Below are positions 42,189 through 51,090 of a stretch of 64,000 bases of DNA, in pieces. Below the pieces are notes generated by a model. The model searched no databases. It saw only the letters and a program-made list of their open reading frames with translations, and had not been told where the DNA came from. Each line of letters opens with the position of its first letter. The first letter of the stretch is position 1. The position numbers and the translations under genes are program-made. This stretch comes from Planctomycetota bacterium (GTDB taxonomy: Bacteria; Planctomycetota; UBA1135; GCA-002686595), in NCBI GenBank assembly GCA_023150475.1, contig JAKLKU010000015.1, positions 80,779-144,778 on the forward strand. The letters run 5' to 3'.

Positions 42189-42734
42189 TCAACGCACGCG
42201 CTCGAGCAGCGCGCGTTGCACGAGCGTCGGCGCGAAGCTCGTGATCGTGCCGCTCGCGAGCGTCGCGATCGGCCCGTTCGGCGCGGAGAGCAGCTCGAAC
42301 GTGAAGCGCTCGTCGTCGGTGCCCGCGGCGACGACGGCCTCGCGCGCCGTGATCCGCGATTCGCCGACGTCGAACCACGTGTGGAGCACGCCGCCGAAGT
42401 ACCGAGCTTCGAGCTCGACGCCGCCCCCTTCGTCGAGCGCGAATTCACCGCGACTCGCGTCGCGCTCGAGCAGAGCGAAGTCCTTGACGACTCGCCCCGC
42501 CGAGCCGTCGTACGTCGTGCGCCACGTCCAACGCCGAGGATCGTCGGTCGGCGCGATCACGAGCTCGACCGTGGCGATCGGCTTCGCCCCTTGCGCGTCG
42601 AGCGCTTCGAGCTCGCCGCGCCACGTCCCTGACCAGGCCGCCGGAAATTCGAGCGGCGCGCCCCTCGATCCCTGCGGCTCCGGCGCATGGCACGCCGCGG
42701 CGAGTCCGAACACGAAGAGCGAGGTCGTGCGCAT
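42189..42734 (-). CDS. Small lipoprotein of unknown function
   Basis: The protein has 181 residues. The signal ends in LAAAC, a probable lipobox. The mature part starts with WSGTWRGELEAL and is beta-rich (ATVELVIAPTDDPRRWTWRTTY, GVELEARYFGGVLHTWFDV), suggesting a lipocalin- or calycin-like barrel. No ligand motif is visible. It diverges from a glyoxalase-fold gene and converges on the beta-helix protein. A short palindrome GTGCCGCGCGGCAC (near 42161) in the 52-base convergent gap may end one of the transcripts. Confidence 0.65.
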   Translation of the reverse strand: MRTTSLFVFGLAAACHAPEPQGSRGAPLEFPAAWSGTWRGELEALDAQGAKPIATVELVIAPTDDPRRWTWRTTYDGSAGRVVKDFALLERDASRGEFALDEGGGVELEARYFGGVLHTWFDVGESRITAREAVVAAGTDDERFTFELLSAPNGPIATLASGTITSFAPTLVQRALLERVR

Positions 42735-42851
42735 GGTGCGACGTTAGCGAATCCGCGCGCGCCGGGAACCCTGCTGACAGGACGTTGTCAGGAGCGCTCT
42801 GGAAGATGCCTCCAGCTCTCGGGCGAAGGCGCTCGGAGCAGAAGAGGAACC

Positions 42852-43250
42852 ATGCAAGCGCAATCGATCGTCCCCATCGTCACCACCGACCGCATGCAGG
42901 CGACCCGCGAGTTCTGGGTCGACTTGCTCGGCTTCGAAGTCTCCTTCGACCACACGCACTACTTGGGCCTGCGCGCCGGCGCGAAGGGCGCGCACGAAAT
43001 CGCGTTCATGCTCGCCGACGCCGAATGGCCCGACGTGTTCGACGGACGCGGCGTCAGCCTCTCGATCGAAGTCGCGGACGCCGACCGGGAGTACGCGAGG
43101 CTCGTCGCTCGCGGCGTGACGATGCTCGCGGAGCCCGCCGACCGTCCGTGGGGCGCGCGAGCGTTCGTCGCCCGCGATCCGAACGGCGTCGTGCTGTTCG
43201 TGTCGCATCCGATTCCCGCCGCGATGGAGTTCCAGGCCTGCGTGCGGTAG
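42852..43250 (+). CDS. Glyoxalase/bleomycin-resistance-fold (VOC) protein
   Basis: The protein has 132 residues, the usual size for a single VOC unit. It shows the paired beta-alpha-beta-beta-beta pattern: IVPIVTTDRMQATREFW, then FVARDPNGVVLFVSHP near the end, a common VOC terminal motif. GAGGA precedes ATG 42852. The next gene, a WYL-type regulator, begins 10 bases after the stop, so the two are co-transcribed. The metal ligands expected of true glyoxalase I are not all present, so it may be a resistance or binding protein. Substrate unknown. Confidence 0.82.
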   Translation: MQAQSIVPIVTTDRMQATREFWVDLLGFEVSFDHTHYLGLRAGAKGAHEIAFMLADAEWPDVFDGRGVSLSIEVADADREYARLVARGVTMLAEPADRPWGARAFVARDPNGVVLFVSHPIPAAMEFQACVR

Positions 43251-43260
43251 GAGGAGCACC

Positions 43261-44592
43261 ATGCGTCGCGCCGATCGGCTGTTCCAGATCGTCCAGCTCC
43301 TGCGGCGCGAGCGCGCGGTCACGGCCGCGTCGCTCGGCGCGGAACTCGGCGTGTCCGAACGCACGATCTACCGCGACGTGCAGGACCTCGTGCTGTCCGG
43401 AGTCCCGATCCAAGGCGAGGCCGGTGTCGGTTATGCGTTGCCGGCCTCGTTCGACTTGCCGCCGCTGATGTTCGACCGCGAGGAAGTGCAAGCGCTCGTG
43501 CTCGGCGCGCGCATGGTCGAGACGTGGTCCGACGAGCGGCTCGCGCGAGCGGCGAGGAGCGCGCTCGCGAAGGTCGAGCACGTGCTGCCGGCGAAGCTCG
43601 CGGCGGCGAGCGCGCAGAACCGGCTCTATGCGCCCGATTTCTACGTCCCGAAGCAGTCCTTCGCAGCGATGTCCGTGCTGCGCGGCGCGCTCGACGAACG
43701 GCGGATCGTGCGGCTCGACTACTGCGACGAATCGGGTCGTGCGAGCGCCCGCGACGTGAGGCCGCTCGCGCTGTCGTTCTGGGGCCGCACGTGGATGTTG
43801 ACCGCGTGGTGCGAACTGCGCGTCGACTTCAGGAGCTTCCGTCTCGATCGCATCGCGCGGGCGACGTTGCTCGACCGACGCTTCCACGACGAACCGGGGC
43901 GCACGTTCGAGGACTTCCTCGCGCGGATGGCGGCGGAAGGCGAGGCCGCGCCGACGCGCGTGGCTCGCACGGACCGTCCGTCTGCCGCGGGGCGCGTACC
44001 GGCGTCGCGCGCGGACGTGGCGCCGGCGACGAACGCGACAACGTCGCCCGCCACGCCGCGTCGAAGGCGTGGGGAGGCACGTGACGCTTCGCGGCAGCGT
44101 GTCGCCGGTCGTCCGCACGCGCGCCAGGCGCTGCCTCCGTCCAAGGCGCCGAAACTCGACCTGACGGGTGCGGAACGGCGTGCCCTCGCGCGCGCGAAGT
44201 TGCGGACGCACGAGCTCGCGTCGCTCTCGGAGCGCGAACTCGCGGAACGCACGCACGGCGCGATCGAGCTCGCGCGCTGCTCGGAACTCGTCGCTCTCGC
44301 TGCATTCCAGACGTTGGGCTCGATCGGGCTCGAAAGCGCGCGCGACTTCGTACGACTCGGCTTTCGCCGCGTCGAGGAGCTCGTCGGCCGCGATCCACGC
44401 GAGCTCTACTCGCGGCTCTGCGAGTCGACGCGCACGCGTCAGGATCCGTGCGTCGAGGACGCGTTCCGCTGCGCGATCGCGCAAGCCGAGGATCCCGACT
44501 TGCCTGCGCCGTGGCGCGCGTGGCATCGCTGGACGCCGCTGCGCGGCAAGCCGCCGGGCGCACGACCCGACCGGCGAAGCGACACGCGATAG
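43261..44592 (+). CDS. HTH-WYL transcriptional regulator fused to a Cdd1-type helix-hairpin-helix domain
   Basis: The protein has 443 residues. An N-terminal winged helix (ERAVTAASLGAELGVSERTIYRDV) and a WYL domain (residues about 140-215, with RIVRLDYCDESGR and SFWGRTWMLTAWCELR) form a DeoR/YafY-type regulator. After a basic low-complexity linker (about 225-305) comes a domain resembling the pathogenicity-locus Cdd1/helix-hairpin-helix family (LGSIGLESARDFVRLGFRR, LVGRDPRELYSRLC, DPCVEDAFRCAI). It is co-transcribed with the glyoxalase-fold gene, which may be its target. Fusion of these two domains is uncommon in my experience; they normally occur separately. Confidence 0.82.
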   Translation: MRRADRLFQIVQLLRRERAVTAASLGAELGVSERTIYRDVQDLVLSGVPIQGEAGVGYALPASFDLPPLMFDREEVQALVLGARMVETWSDERLARAARSALAKVEHVLPAKLAAASAQNRLYAPDFYVPKQSFAAMSVLRGALDERRIVRLDYCDESGRASARDVRPLALSFWGRTWMLTAWCELRVDFRSFRLDRIARATLLDRRFHDEPGRTFEDFLARMAAEGEAAPTRVARTDRPSAAGRVPASRADVAPATNATTSPATPRRRRGEARDASRQRVAGRPHARQALPPSKAPKLDLTGAERRALARAKLRTHELASLSERELAERTHGAIELARCSELVALAAFQTLGSIGLESARDFVRLGFRRVEELVGRDPRELYSRLCESTRTRQDPCVEDAFRCAIAQAEDPDLPAPWRAWHRWTPLRGKPPGARPDRRSDTR

Positions 44593-44599
44593 GCGCCGT

Positions 44600-44947
44600 T
44601 CAGCGCGCGCCGGTGATCTCGCCCGATTCGATCCGTTGCCACACGCCGGCGAACGGGTTGGTGGGATAGCCGCCGAACCAGTGACAGCCGCGCGGGGCCG
44701 GATCCCAACCCGCCGGCCAGTCCTGGTCGGCTTCGCCGGCGACGTTGAGCCACTCGCGATCGAGCTCCTCGAGGCCCGCAGGCTCGGCGCCGGGCTCGAC
44801 ACCGGGCTCGGCGCCCGCTTCCGTGCCGGCTCCCACCAGGGGATCCGCAGCACTGCCGGCCGCGACGACGCGCCGCAGGCCGAGCGTCGCGCACGCGGCG
44901 AGCGCGACCATGAGAACGAGGACGTGCGAGCGACGGATCGCAGGCAT
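44600..44947 (-). CDS. Small exported protein of unknown function
   Basis: About 115 residues. An N-terminal hydrophobic segment (SHVLVLMVALAACATLGL, possible lipobox LAAC) is followed by a Gly/Ala/Glu/Pro repeat (GAEPGVEPGAEPAG) and a Trp-rich C-terminus (DWPAGWDPAPRGCHWFGGYP). No family is recognised. ATG 44947 is used; ATG 44977 would extend the N-terminus by ten residues. It converges on the WYL regulator with only 7 bases between the stops. Confidence 0.55.
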   Translation of the reverse strand: MPAIRRSHVLVLMVALAACATLGLRRVVAAGSAADPLVGAGTEAGAEPGVEPGAEPAGLEELDREWLNVAGEADQDWPAGWDPAPRGCHWFGGYPTNPFAGVWQRIESGEITGAR

Positions 44948-45214
44948 CGTCTTCGAGAGTTGGGTTCGAACGAACATGGAGAGGGACGAGACGGGTCGAG
45001 CGCTTGCGGTCTGGAGCGGCTCCTATCCGACGTTGCGCAGAACGCTACCGCTGGATTTCGAAGCTCGTGCGAATTGCAACGTCTTTGAACGCGGCGCGTA
45101 CGTTTCGACTGCGTCATCCGCGCGCATCGAGAGCGTCATCGCACGCGACGACGGAAAGAGCTTCCGATCGACGAGCGCCACGCGACGATTCCGTCACGTC
45201 GGTATCGTGAGGCG

Positions 45215-46513
45215 ATGCGCGTCGAACGAATCCTGCCGCTCGCGCTCTTCCTGCTCGCGCTGGTCGGAATCCACGCGCCCGCGCGAGCGCAGTCGCTCTA
45301 CGAGAAGGACGTCGCGTTCGCGCTCGACGAACTCGAGAAGCAGTGCGGTTCGTTCTTCCGCGTGAAGGAGATCGACTGGAAGGCTGTGCGCAAGGAGTTC
45401 GGCACCGCCGCGAAGTCCGTGAAGGACGAGCAAAGTCACTTGGTGCTCTTGACTCGCTTGCTCGCGCGCCTCGAGGACGGCCACGCAACGGTCAAGCCGA
45501 CGGACAAGACCAAGGACGTGCGTTGGCCCGACGAACCCGAACCGACGGGCGTCGGCATGTTCTGGTGCCGCTCGAAGAAGAAGATCTACCTGAAGTCGAT
45601 CTGGAACGAAGCGAAGGAGCTCGGGCTCGAACCCGGCATGGAAGTCGTCACCGTCGACGGACAAGCGGTCGACAAGTGGCTCGACCGGCGCATCGCGAGC
45701 TTCAGAGACCGCTACTCGTTCTCCACGGACCATCAAGCGTTCTTCTGGACGTGCCACCGCGGACTCGCGATGCCGAAGGGGACGAGGCTCGAGCTCGAAC
45801 TCAAGAGGCTCGACGGCAAGAAGAAGAAGGCGACGTTGACCTACGTCAACGGCAAGCCCGGCGCGTGGGGTCCCGCGGTGTTCCCGCCGAACCTCGAGAC
45901 GAAGGGCGACGTCACGTTCGGCCTGTTGGCGTCGGGCCACGCGTACGTCCACGTGCGACGGTCGCCCGAGGACCTGCCCGCGCAGATCGACGTCGCGCTC
46001 GCCGCGGTCGGCCAGGCGCCCGGAATGGTGCTCGACTTCCGCGCGAACTCCGGCGGCGGGTTCGACCACGACGACTTGATGGGTCGTTTCGTGCCTGCGG
46101 GCGAGAAACTCGTCGGACAGATCACCTACGAGAGCCGAGGCCCGGCGCAGTACGGCGGCAAGCTCGTCGTGATCGTCGACGGCACGATCGTCAGCGCAGG
46201 CGAGACGGCCGCGGGGATCTTCAAGGAAGACGGCCGCGCGTACATGATCGGCGAGAGCCCCACCGCGGGCATGTCGTCGCAGAAGACGACGATCGACCTC
46301 CCGTCCGGGCTGTTCGGCCTCTACGTCTCGGTGCGCTCGAACAAGCACCGCTTCAACGACGGCCGCGGCATCGAAGGCATCGGCGTGATCCCCCACGAGC
46401 TCGTCGAGTTCGACCCGAAGGACCTCGCGGCCGGCGTCGACACGTTGATCCGCCGCGCGGACGAGCTGCTCGCGAAGTTCCCGAAGGACAAGGTGCCGTT
46501 CGCGGCGCGGTGA
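45215..46513 (+). CDS. Secreted S41-family (C-terminal processing-like) peptidase
   Basis: The protein has 432 residues with a signal peptide (ILPLALFLLALVGIHAPARAQ). A helical N-domain precedes a PDZ-like segment (LGLEPGMEVVTVDGQAVDKWL) and the S41 core (GMVLDFRANSGGGFDHDDLM, then VIVDGTIVSAGETAAGIFKE, where the Ser of VSAGE is the expected nucleophile). Lys for the Ser/Lys dyad is plausible downstream but not assigned. It would act in the periplasm on protein C-termini or on unknown substrates. The start ATG 45215 follows GAGG. No operon partner is evident; the POT transporter starts 114 bases later. Confidence 0.85.
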   Translation: MRVERILPLALFLLALVGIHAPARAQSLYEKDVAFALDELEKQCGSFFRVKEIDWKAVRKEFGTAAKSVKDEQSHLVLLTRLLARLEDGHATVKPTDKTKDVRWPDEPEPTGVGMFWCRSKKKIYLKSIWNEAKELGLEPGMEVVTVDGQAVDKWLDRRIASFRDRYSFSTDHQAFFWTCHRGLAMPKGTRLELELKRLDGKKKKATLTYVNGKPGAWGPAVFPPNLETKGDVTFGLLASGHAYVHVRRSPEDLPAQIDVALAAVGQAPGMVLDFRANSGGGFDHDDLMGRFVPAGEKLVGQITYESRGPAQYGGKLVVIVDGTIVSAGETAAGIFKEDGRAYMIGESPTAGMSSQKTTIDLPSGLFGLYVSVRSNKHRFNDGRGIEGIGVIPHELVEFDPKDLAAGVDTLIRRADELLAKFPKDKVPFAAR

Positions 46514-46626
46514 CGGTCGACGCGCGACGTGCCGGTGCGTGCGCCTGTGCGTGCGCTCGCGGCGAGCGAGCGCCACTTCGTACGCTCACCTTCTACGTCC
46601 ACGGGGCTGGCGGTGGCCGTGGGTGC

Positions 46627-47985
46627 ATGCTCGACTCGCGCACCATGGTCGAGACGAAGAGCTCCTGGAAGTTCCCCGCCGCGTTCTGGGTCGCCAACGG
46701 CTCGGAGCTCTGCGAACGAGCGGCGTACTACGGCACGTTCATCGCGCTGCGCACGTACTTGATCCGCGTCGTCAAGCTCGACGACGTCGACGCCGGCATC
46801 GTCGCGGGCTCGTTCGGTGGGCTCGTCTACCTCTTCTCGTTCTTCACCGGCGCGATCACCGACCGCATCGGGTTCCGCAACGCGTTGCTCGTCGCGTTCG
46901 GGCTGCTCGCGGCCGGGTACGGAATGCTCGGGGTCGTCGACACGTTGGCGCCGGTGCTCGGCGCGCTGTTCCTCGTCGTCGTGGGCGGCGCTTTCATCAA
47001 GCCCGCGATCACGGGCACCGCGACGCAGTGCTCCGACGACACCAACCGAGCGCGCGCGTTCAGCATCTTCTACATGGTCGTCAACATCGGCTCCTTCACG
47101 GGCAAGACGATCGTGGCGCCGATCCGCATCGAGCTCGGCGTCGACAAGGTCCCGTTCTTCTCCGCCGGCGCAGCGCTCGTCGCGTTCGTGCTGATCGCGT
47201 TGTTCTTCCGGCCGAAGGAATCCGCCGTCGCGCGGCCGCGAAGCGTCGGCGAGATCCTCGCCGGCATGGGCACCGTGATGAAGAACGTGCGCTTCACGGC
47301 GCTGATCCTGATCACCGCGGGCTTCTGGGCGGTTCAAGGGCAGCTCTACGCGTCGATGCCGGACTACGTGATCCGCATGGCAGGCGAGCGCTACAAGCCC
47401 GAGTGGTACGCGAACGTCAATCCGTTGGTCGTCGTGCTCTGCGTCGTGTGGGTCACGCAGCTCGTCGCGAAGTGGAAGCCCGAGCACTCGATGCTCGTCG
47501 CGATGGCGTTGATCCCCTTCTCCGCGCTGACGATGGCGCTGTCGAGCTCGATCGGCGACGGCGTGCCGCTGTTCGGCGTCGTGATGCACCCGATCACGCT
47601 GATGATGGTGATCGGCATCGCGCTGCAAGGCTTCGCGGAGTGCTTCCTGAGCCCGAAGTACCTCGAGTACGCGTCGAAGCAGGCGCCGCCGGGCCGCGAG
47701 GCGCTCTACCTCGGTTATGCGCACCTGAACACGTTCTTCGCGTGGCTCTTCGGCTTCGTCTTCGCCGGCTTCCTGCTCAAGGCGTTCTGCCCCGACCCGT
47801 CGACGCTCGCCGAAGCCGAGCGCGTGCAACACGCGGCTTGGCTCGAAGGCCAAGCCGCGATGCCGGTGGCCTACGAGCGCGCGCACTACCTCTGGTACGC
47901 GTTCGCCGGCGTGGGTGCGCTCTCGTTCGTCGCCATGGCGACGTTCGTGATCGTCACGCGTCGCGCCGAAGCGCGCCGGGCTTGA
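46627..47985 (+). CDS. POT/PTR2-family proton-coupled oligopeptide transporter
   Basis: About 452 residues with twelve or so membrane helices. The first helix contains SELCERAAYYGTF, matching the POT ExxERFxYYG proton-coupling motif, and the MFS loop motif (GAITDRIGFRNALL) follows helix 2-3. Members import di- and tripeptides, or related solutes, with protons. ATG 46627 is used; ATG 46645 (MVETKSSWKFP) is equally possible. It lies downstream of a secreted peptidase, so peptide uptake would make sense as a pair, though the 114-base gap leaves co-transcription open. It converges on the acyltransferase gene. Confidence 0.85.
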   Translation: MLDSRTMVETKSSWKFPAAFWVANGSELCERAAYYGTFIALRTYLIRVVKLDDVDAGIVAGSFGGLVYLFSFFTGAITDRIGFRNALLVAFGLLAAGYGMLGVVDTLAPVLGALFLVVVGGAFIKPAITGTATQCSDDTNRARAFSIFYMVVNIGSFTGKTIVAPIRIELGVDKVPFFSAGAALVAFVLIALFFRPKESAVARPRSVGEILAGMGTVMKNVRFTALILITAGFWAVQGQLYASMPDYVIRMAGERYKPEWYANVNPLVVVLCVVWVTQLVAKWKPEHSMLVAMALIPFSALTMALSSSIGDGVPLFGVVMHPITLMMVIGIALQGFAECFLSPKYLEYASKQAPPGREALYLGYAHLNTFFAWLFGFVFAGFLLKAFCPDPSTLAEAERVQHAAWLEGQAAMPVAYERAHYLWYAFAGVGALSFVAMATFVIVTRRAEARRA

Positions 47986-47997
47986 ACTCCGCCGCGC

Positions 47998-49116
47998 TCA
48001 GACGCGCAAGAAGATCCGCGAGCGCCACAGGATCCAGAGCAGGAGCCATTCCAACGCGAGCCCGCCGCTCGCGACGAGCGCCGGGTGCAGCTTCGCGGCT
48101 CCGCGCGCCTCGAGCAGGAGTTTCGCGAACGCGTCGAAGTCGACGAATCCGCGCAACAAGTAGATCGTGATCGCGTTCGCGCCGATGACTTCGAAGAAGA
48201 ACGCGACGCGCGCGCCGCGGCCTCGATCGAACACGGCGTGGAAGACCGCGAGCAAGCCGAAGCTCCAACCGGCGCACCACAGCACGAACGAGCTCGACCA
48301 CAGGTTCTTGTTCAGCGGGAAGTCGAGCGACCAGAGCCACCCGAAAGCGAACGAGCCGGCCGACCACGCCGCGAACTCGACGAACGCCGACTCGCCTCGC
48401 GAGGTGCGCCGCGCGAGCACTTCGCCGGCGAGGACACCGAGCAACGCCGTCGCGATCGCCGGTACGGTCCCGAGCAGACCCTCGGGATCGCGTACTTCGC
48501 GGTAGAGCCGCCCCGGCAGGAACTCGCGATCGAACCAGTCGGTCAACGTCGCGCCGGGTTCGAGGTTCCACGCGCCGAAGCCGGGCACAGGCACGAAGCG
48601 CAGCGCGAGCCAGTAACCGACGAGCAGGCCGGCGATCCACACGCTTCGACTGCGCAGCGTGCGCGCGCCGAGCGCGATCCACGCCGCGAACATCCACGCG
48701 AGCCCGATGCGGCCGAGCACGCTCGCGCAGCGCAGGTTCGCGAAGTCGAACCGCAAGAGGCCGTTGTAGACGAGGCCGAGCAGCACGAGGACGAGCCCGC
48801 GCCGCAGCGCGTGAAGCGCGAGGTCGCGGTCCGTCGCTCCGCTCGCTCGTCGTTTCGCGAACGAGAACGGCAACGACGCGCCCGCGACGAACAGGAACAG
48901 CGGGAAGACGAGGTCCCACAGGTGGAAGCCGTGCCAGGCCACGTGTTCCGTCTGTTCCTTCGCGCGATCGAGCCACGCCCACTCGTTCGAGTCGGCCCAC
49001 GCGCCGAGCACCGCCGCTCCGCCGACGATCCAGAACATGTCGAAGCCGCGCAACACGTCGAGCGAACGCAGCCGCGTCGCCGGCGTCGTTCGGGTGTCCG
49101 CCACGCCGGCGTTCAC
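47998..49116 (-). CDS. HGSNAT/DUF5009-like membrane acyltransferase
   Basis: About 372 residues and ten or more membrane helices. The N-terminus RLRSLDVLRGFDMFWIVGG and the helix AWHGFHLWDLVFPLFLFVAGAS match the heparan-alpha-glucosaminide N-acetyltransferase-like family, which moves acetyl groups across the membrane onto terminal amino sugars. The conserved His in HGFHLWDL is a candidate catalytic residue. GTG 49116 overlaps the PIG-L stop (GTGA), so both are co-translated. Pairing with a deacetylase suggests amino-sugar modification or recycling. Bacterial substrates are unproven. Confidence 0.78.
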   Translation of the reverse strand: MNAGVADTRTTPATRLRSLDVLRGFDMFWIVGGAAVLGAWADSNEWAWLDRAKEQTEHVAWHGFHLWDLVFPLFLFVAGASLPFSFAKRRASGATDRDLALHALRRGLVLVLLGLVYNGLLRFDFANLRCASVLGRIGLAWMFAAWIALGARTLRSRSVWIAGLLVGYWLALRFVPVPGFGAWNLEPGATLTDWFDREFLPGRLYREVRDPEGLLGTVPAIATALLGVLAGEVLARRTSRGESAFVEFAAWSAGSFAFGWLWSLDFPLNKNLWSSSFVLWCAGWSFGLLAVFHAVFDRGRGARVAFFFEVIGANAITIYLLRGFVDFDAFAKLLLEARGAAKLHPALVASGGLALEWLLLWILWRSRIFLRV

Positions 49117-50120
49117 TGCGTCGATCCGGCGTTCGTGCCGGCCGAGGCTCCGTACGTCTTCGCCTCGAACTGCGGTTCGGCGAGCCGCGCGAAGAGCTCG
49201 CGGACCTTCGCGCGAGTCTCGTCGCTCTCGCCGCCCCACAGCGCGAACTCCTCGCGCTCGCCACGGCCCAGCGCGAGCTGCATCGTGCCTTGCGACTTGT
49301 GCTCGGCGATCTCCCAGTTGACGACGATGCGGTAGTCGAGCTTCTCCTGGAACCCGAAGCGCTGCAGGCGGTCGAACGAGAACTCTGGAGCCGGCAGCGC
49401 TGCGCCATCCCCCGCGATCGGCGCATCGCTCGCCGCAGTCATGTTGCCGATCAACAACGCGGGCCGACGCGCCGGCTCGAGCGACAGGACCGCCTCTCGC
49501 GCGAGCCGTGTCGCCGCTTGGTGGTGCGCGTGCGTCGTCGGCGTCGGGCGCAGCGCGAAGACGCAGTCGTATCGCTCGCGCTGCAGGGCGGCGGCGAGCT
49601 CGCGGCGCACGCGCTCGAGATCCCAGACGCGTGCATCGGCGCCGAGCACCTCGTCGAGGTCGGTGGTGTACCGATGATCGCGTTCGGCGAGGAACGTGAC
49701 GCTTTGCACGCCGAGCACGCGCGTCGCCTCGACGAGCTCGTGTTGACGGATCGCCGGCAGGTGCGCGCGGCCGATCGATTCGTCGGTGAGCTCGACGCCA
49801 TAGATCCGCTCGGCGAGCGTCGCGTACTTGAAGCCACCTTCGCCGTTCGTGAGCACGAGCACGTCGACGACGCCGTCGAGATGCGTCGTCCACTTGTAGA
49901 GCGTGCCCGCGAACGCGGTTTCGTCGTCGGGGTGCGCGATGACGACGAGCGCGCGCGGCCCCCGCGCGCCGTGGCGGTCCGTGACGTCGACGCGCCGCGC
50001 GCGGCCGTCGAACGCCAAGGCCGCGACTTCCTCGGAGGCTTGGTGGCCCGCCGATCGCGGTGACGACACCGTCGAGCAGGCGCAGATCAGGACGAGCAGG
50101 CTGCCGAACGGGACGCGCAT
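49113..50120 (-). CDS. PIG-L family (LmbE-like) N-deacetylase, lipoprotein-like signal
   Basis: The protein has 335 residues. The signal ends LLVLICAC, a likely lipobox, so it is exported. The zinc motif AHPDDE (in VVIAHPDDETAFAGTL) and the later HAHHQAA supply the metal ligands of PIG-L/LmbE deacetylases, which remove acetyl from GlcNAc-type substrates. The C-terminal third (YRIVVNWEIAEHKSQGTMQ) is the usual family extension. It is first in a two-gene operon with the HGSNAT-like acyltransferase and diverges from a MarR regulator. Substrate not determined. Confidence 0.88.
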   Translation of the reverse strand: MRVPFGSLLVLICACSTVSSPRSAGHQASEEVAALAFDGRARRVDVTDRHGARGPRALVVIAHPDDETAFAGTLYKWTTHLDGVVDVLVLTNGEGGFKYATLAERIYGVELTDESIGRAHLPAIRQHELVEATRVLGVQSVTFLAERDHRYTTDLDEVLGADARVWDLERVRRELAAALQRERYDCVFALRPTPTTHAHHQAATRLAREAVLSLEPARRPALLIGNMTAASDAPIAGDGAALPAPEFSFDRLQRFGFQEKLDYRIVVNWEIAEHKSQGTMQLALGRGEREEFALWGGESDETRAKVRELFARLAEPQFEAKTYGASAGTNAGSTQ

Positions 50121-50316
50121 CGCATCACGATACGCGGGGCGGGCCCCTGCTCCAGGCGCTGCCCGTCACGCATTGCGGGACACGCTCTGCCGAGCACGCG
50201 CGGACGCCCGAGCGCCGTCGCCCGACGCGGCAGGTGCCACGAACGCCGCGCGACCGACCCGGCTCGGGATCCGCGCGGCCGCCGCCGGGCGCCTGCCGCC
50301 GCTTTCCGAAGGATTA

Positions 50317-50330
50317 CTTGACTAGTCATG
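50317..50330. promoter_or_regulatory. Palindromic operator upstream of the MarR gene
   Basis: CTTGACTAGTCATG contains the perfect palindrome TGACTAGTCA. The same 14 bases recur in inverted orientation at 51077-51090 over the DoxX start codon. Position 23 bases before the MarR start suggests autoregulation. TTGACT inside it could serve as a -35 box. Confidence 0.75.
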
Positions 50331-50352
50331 TATTTGGCGCCAGACTTCCCGC

Positions 50353-50985
50353 ATGGCTACCCCGAAGCGCTCCCGACCCAAGGCTGCCGCACTCCGTGCG
50401 CGTGAAGGCGACGCGGGCTCGCCGGTGAGCTCGCGAGCGTTGGGGACCTCGAAGCCGGCGAAGTCGTCGGGGCCTGCAGCCTCGTCGGCCTCGGCCAAAC
50501 TCCCCGCAGCGCCGATCCGGCGCGTCGCCGAGGAACTCCAGCAAGCGCGTCCGTTCCGCTCGACCGCGCAAGAAGCGTTGCTCGCCGTGTTGGTCACGGC
50601 GGATCGCATCGCTGCGCACCTCGATCGGGTGCTGGTCGCGGAAGCGGACATCACCCGCCAGCAGTACAACGTCCTGCGCATCCTGCGCGGAGCCGGCGCG
50701 GAAGGTCTGCCGACGCTGGTGATCGCGGAACGCATGATCGAACGCACGCCCGGCGTGACGCGCTTGCTCGACCGGCTCGAGTCGAAGGGTTGGATCGAAC
50801 GCGAACGTTCCGCGGAGGACCGCCGCGAGGTCCGCGTGCGGGTCAGCCGCGCGGGCCTGGCCGTGCTCGCGCGCCTCGACGACGTCGTCGACGCCGTCGA
50901 CGATCGGCCCGAGCGCGAACTCGCCGACGGGGAGCTCGCCGAACTCGTGCGGCTGCTCGATCGCCTGCGAGCGCTGTACCCCTGA
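50353..50985 (+). CDS. MarR-family transcriptional regulator
   Basis: The protein has 210 residues. A basic, Ser/Ala-rich N-terminal extension (about 65 residues) precedes a MarR winged helix domain: ITRQQYNVLRILRGAG, LVIAERMIERTPGVTRLLDRLESKGWIERERS, then the wing DRREVRVRVSRAG. These regulators bind palindromes as dimers and usually repress, releasing on ligand or oxidant. An identical palindrome sits before this gene and at the DoxX gene 92 bases downstream, so both are probable targets. No cysteine sensor is visible. Confidence 0.9.
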   Translation: MATPKRSRPKAAALRAREGDAGSPVSSRALGTSKPAKSSGPAASSASAKLPAAPIRRVAEELQQARPFRSTAQEALLAVLVTADRIAAHLDRVLVAEADITRQQYNVLRILRGAGAEGLPTLVIAERMIERTPGVTRLLDRLESKGWIERERSAEDRREVRVRVSRAGLAVLARLDDVVDAVDDRPERELADGELAELVRLLDRLRALYP

Positions 50986-51076
50986 CGACGCCGGGCCTGA
51001 TTCGGCCCATGAAGCCCAAGGCGCGGCCGACGTGGCGCGCGCTCGATTGCAGAACCTCACCTCTTCCGAGACAACA

Positions 51077-51090
51077 CATGACTAGTCAAG
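51077..51090. promoter_or_regulatory. Second copy of the MarR operator, over the DoxX start
   Basis: CATGACTAGTCAAG is the exact reverse complement of the site at 50317-50330 and overlaps ATG 51078. Binding would block transcription or translation start of the DoxX gene. Confidence 0.75.
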
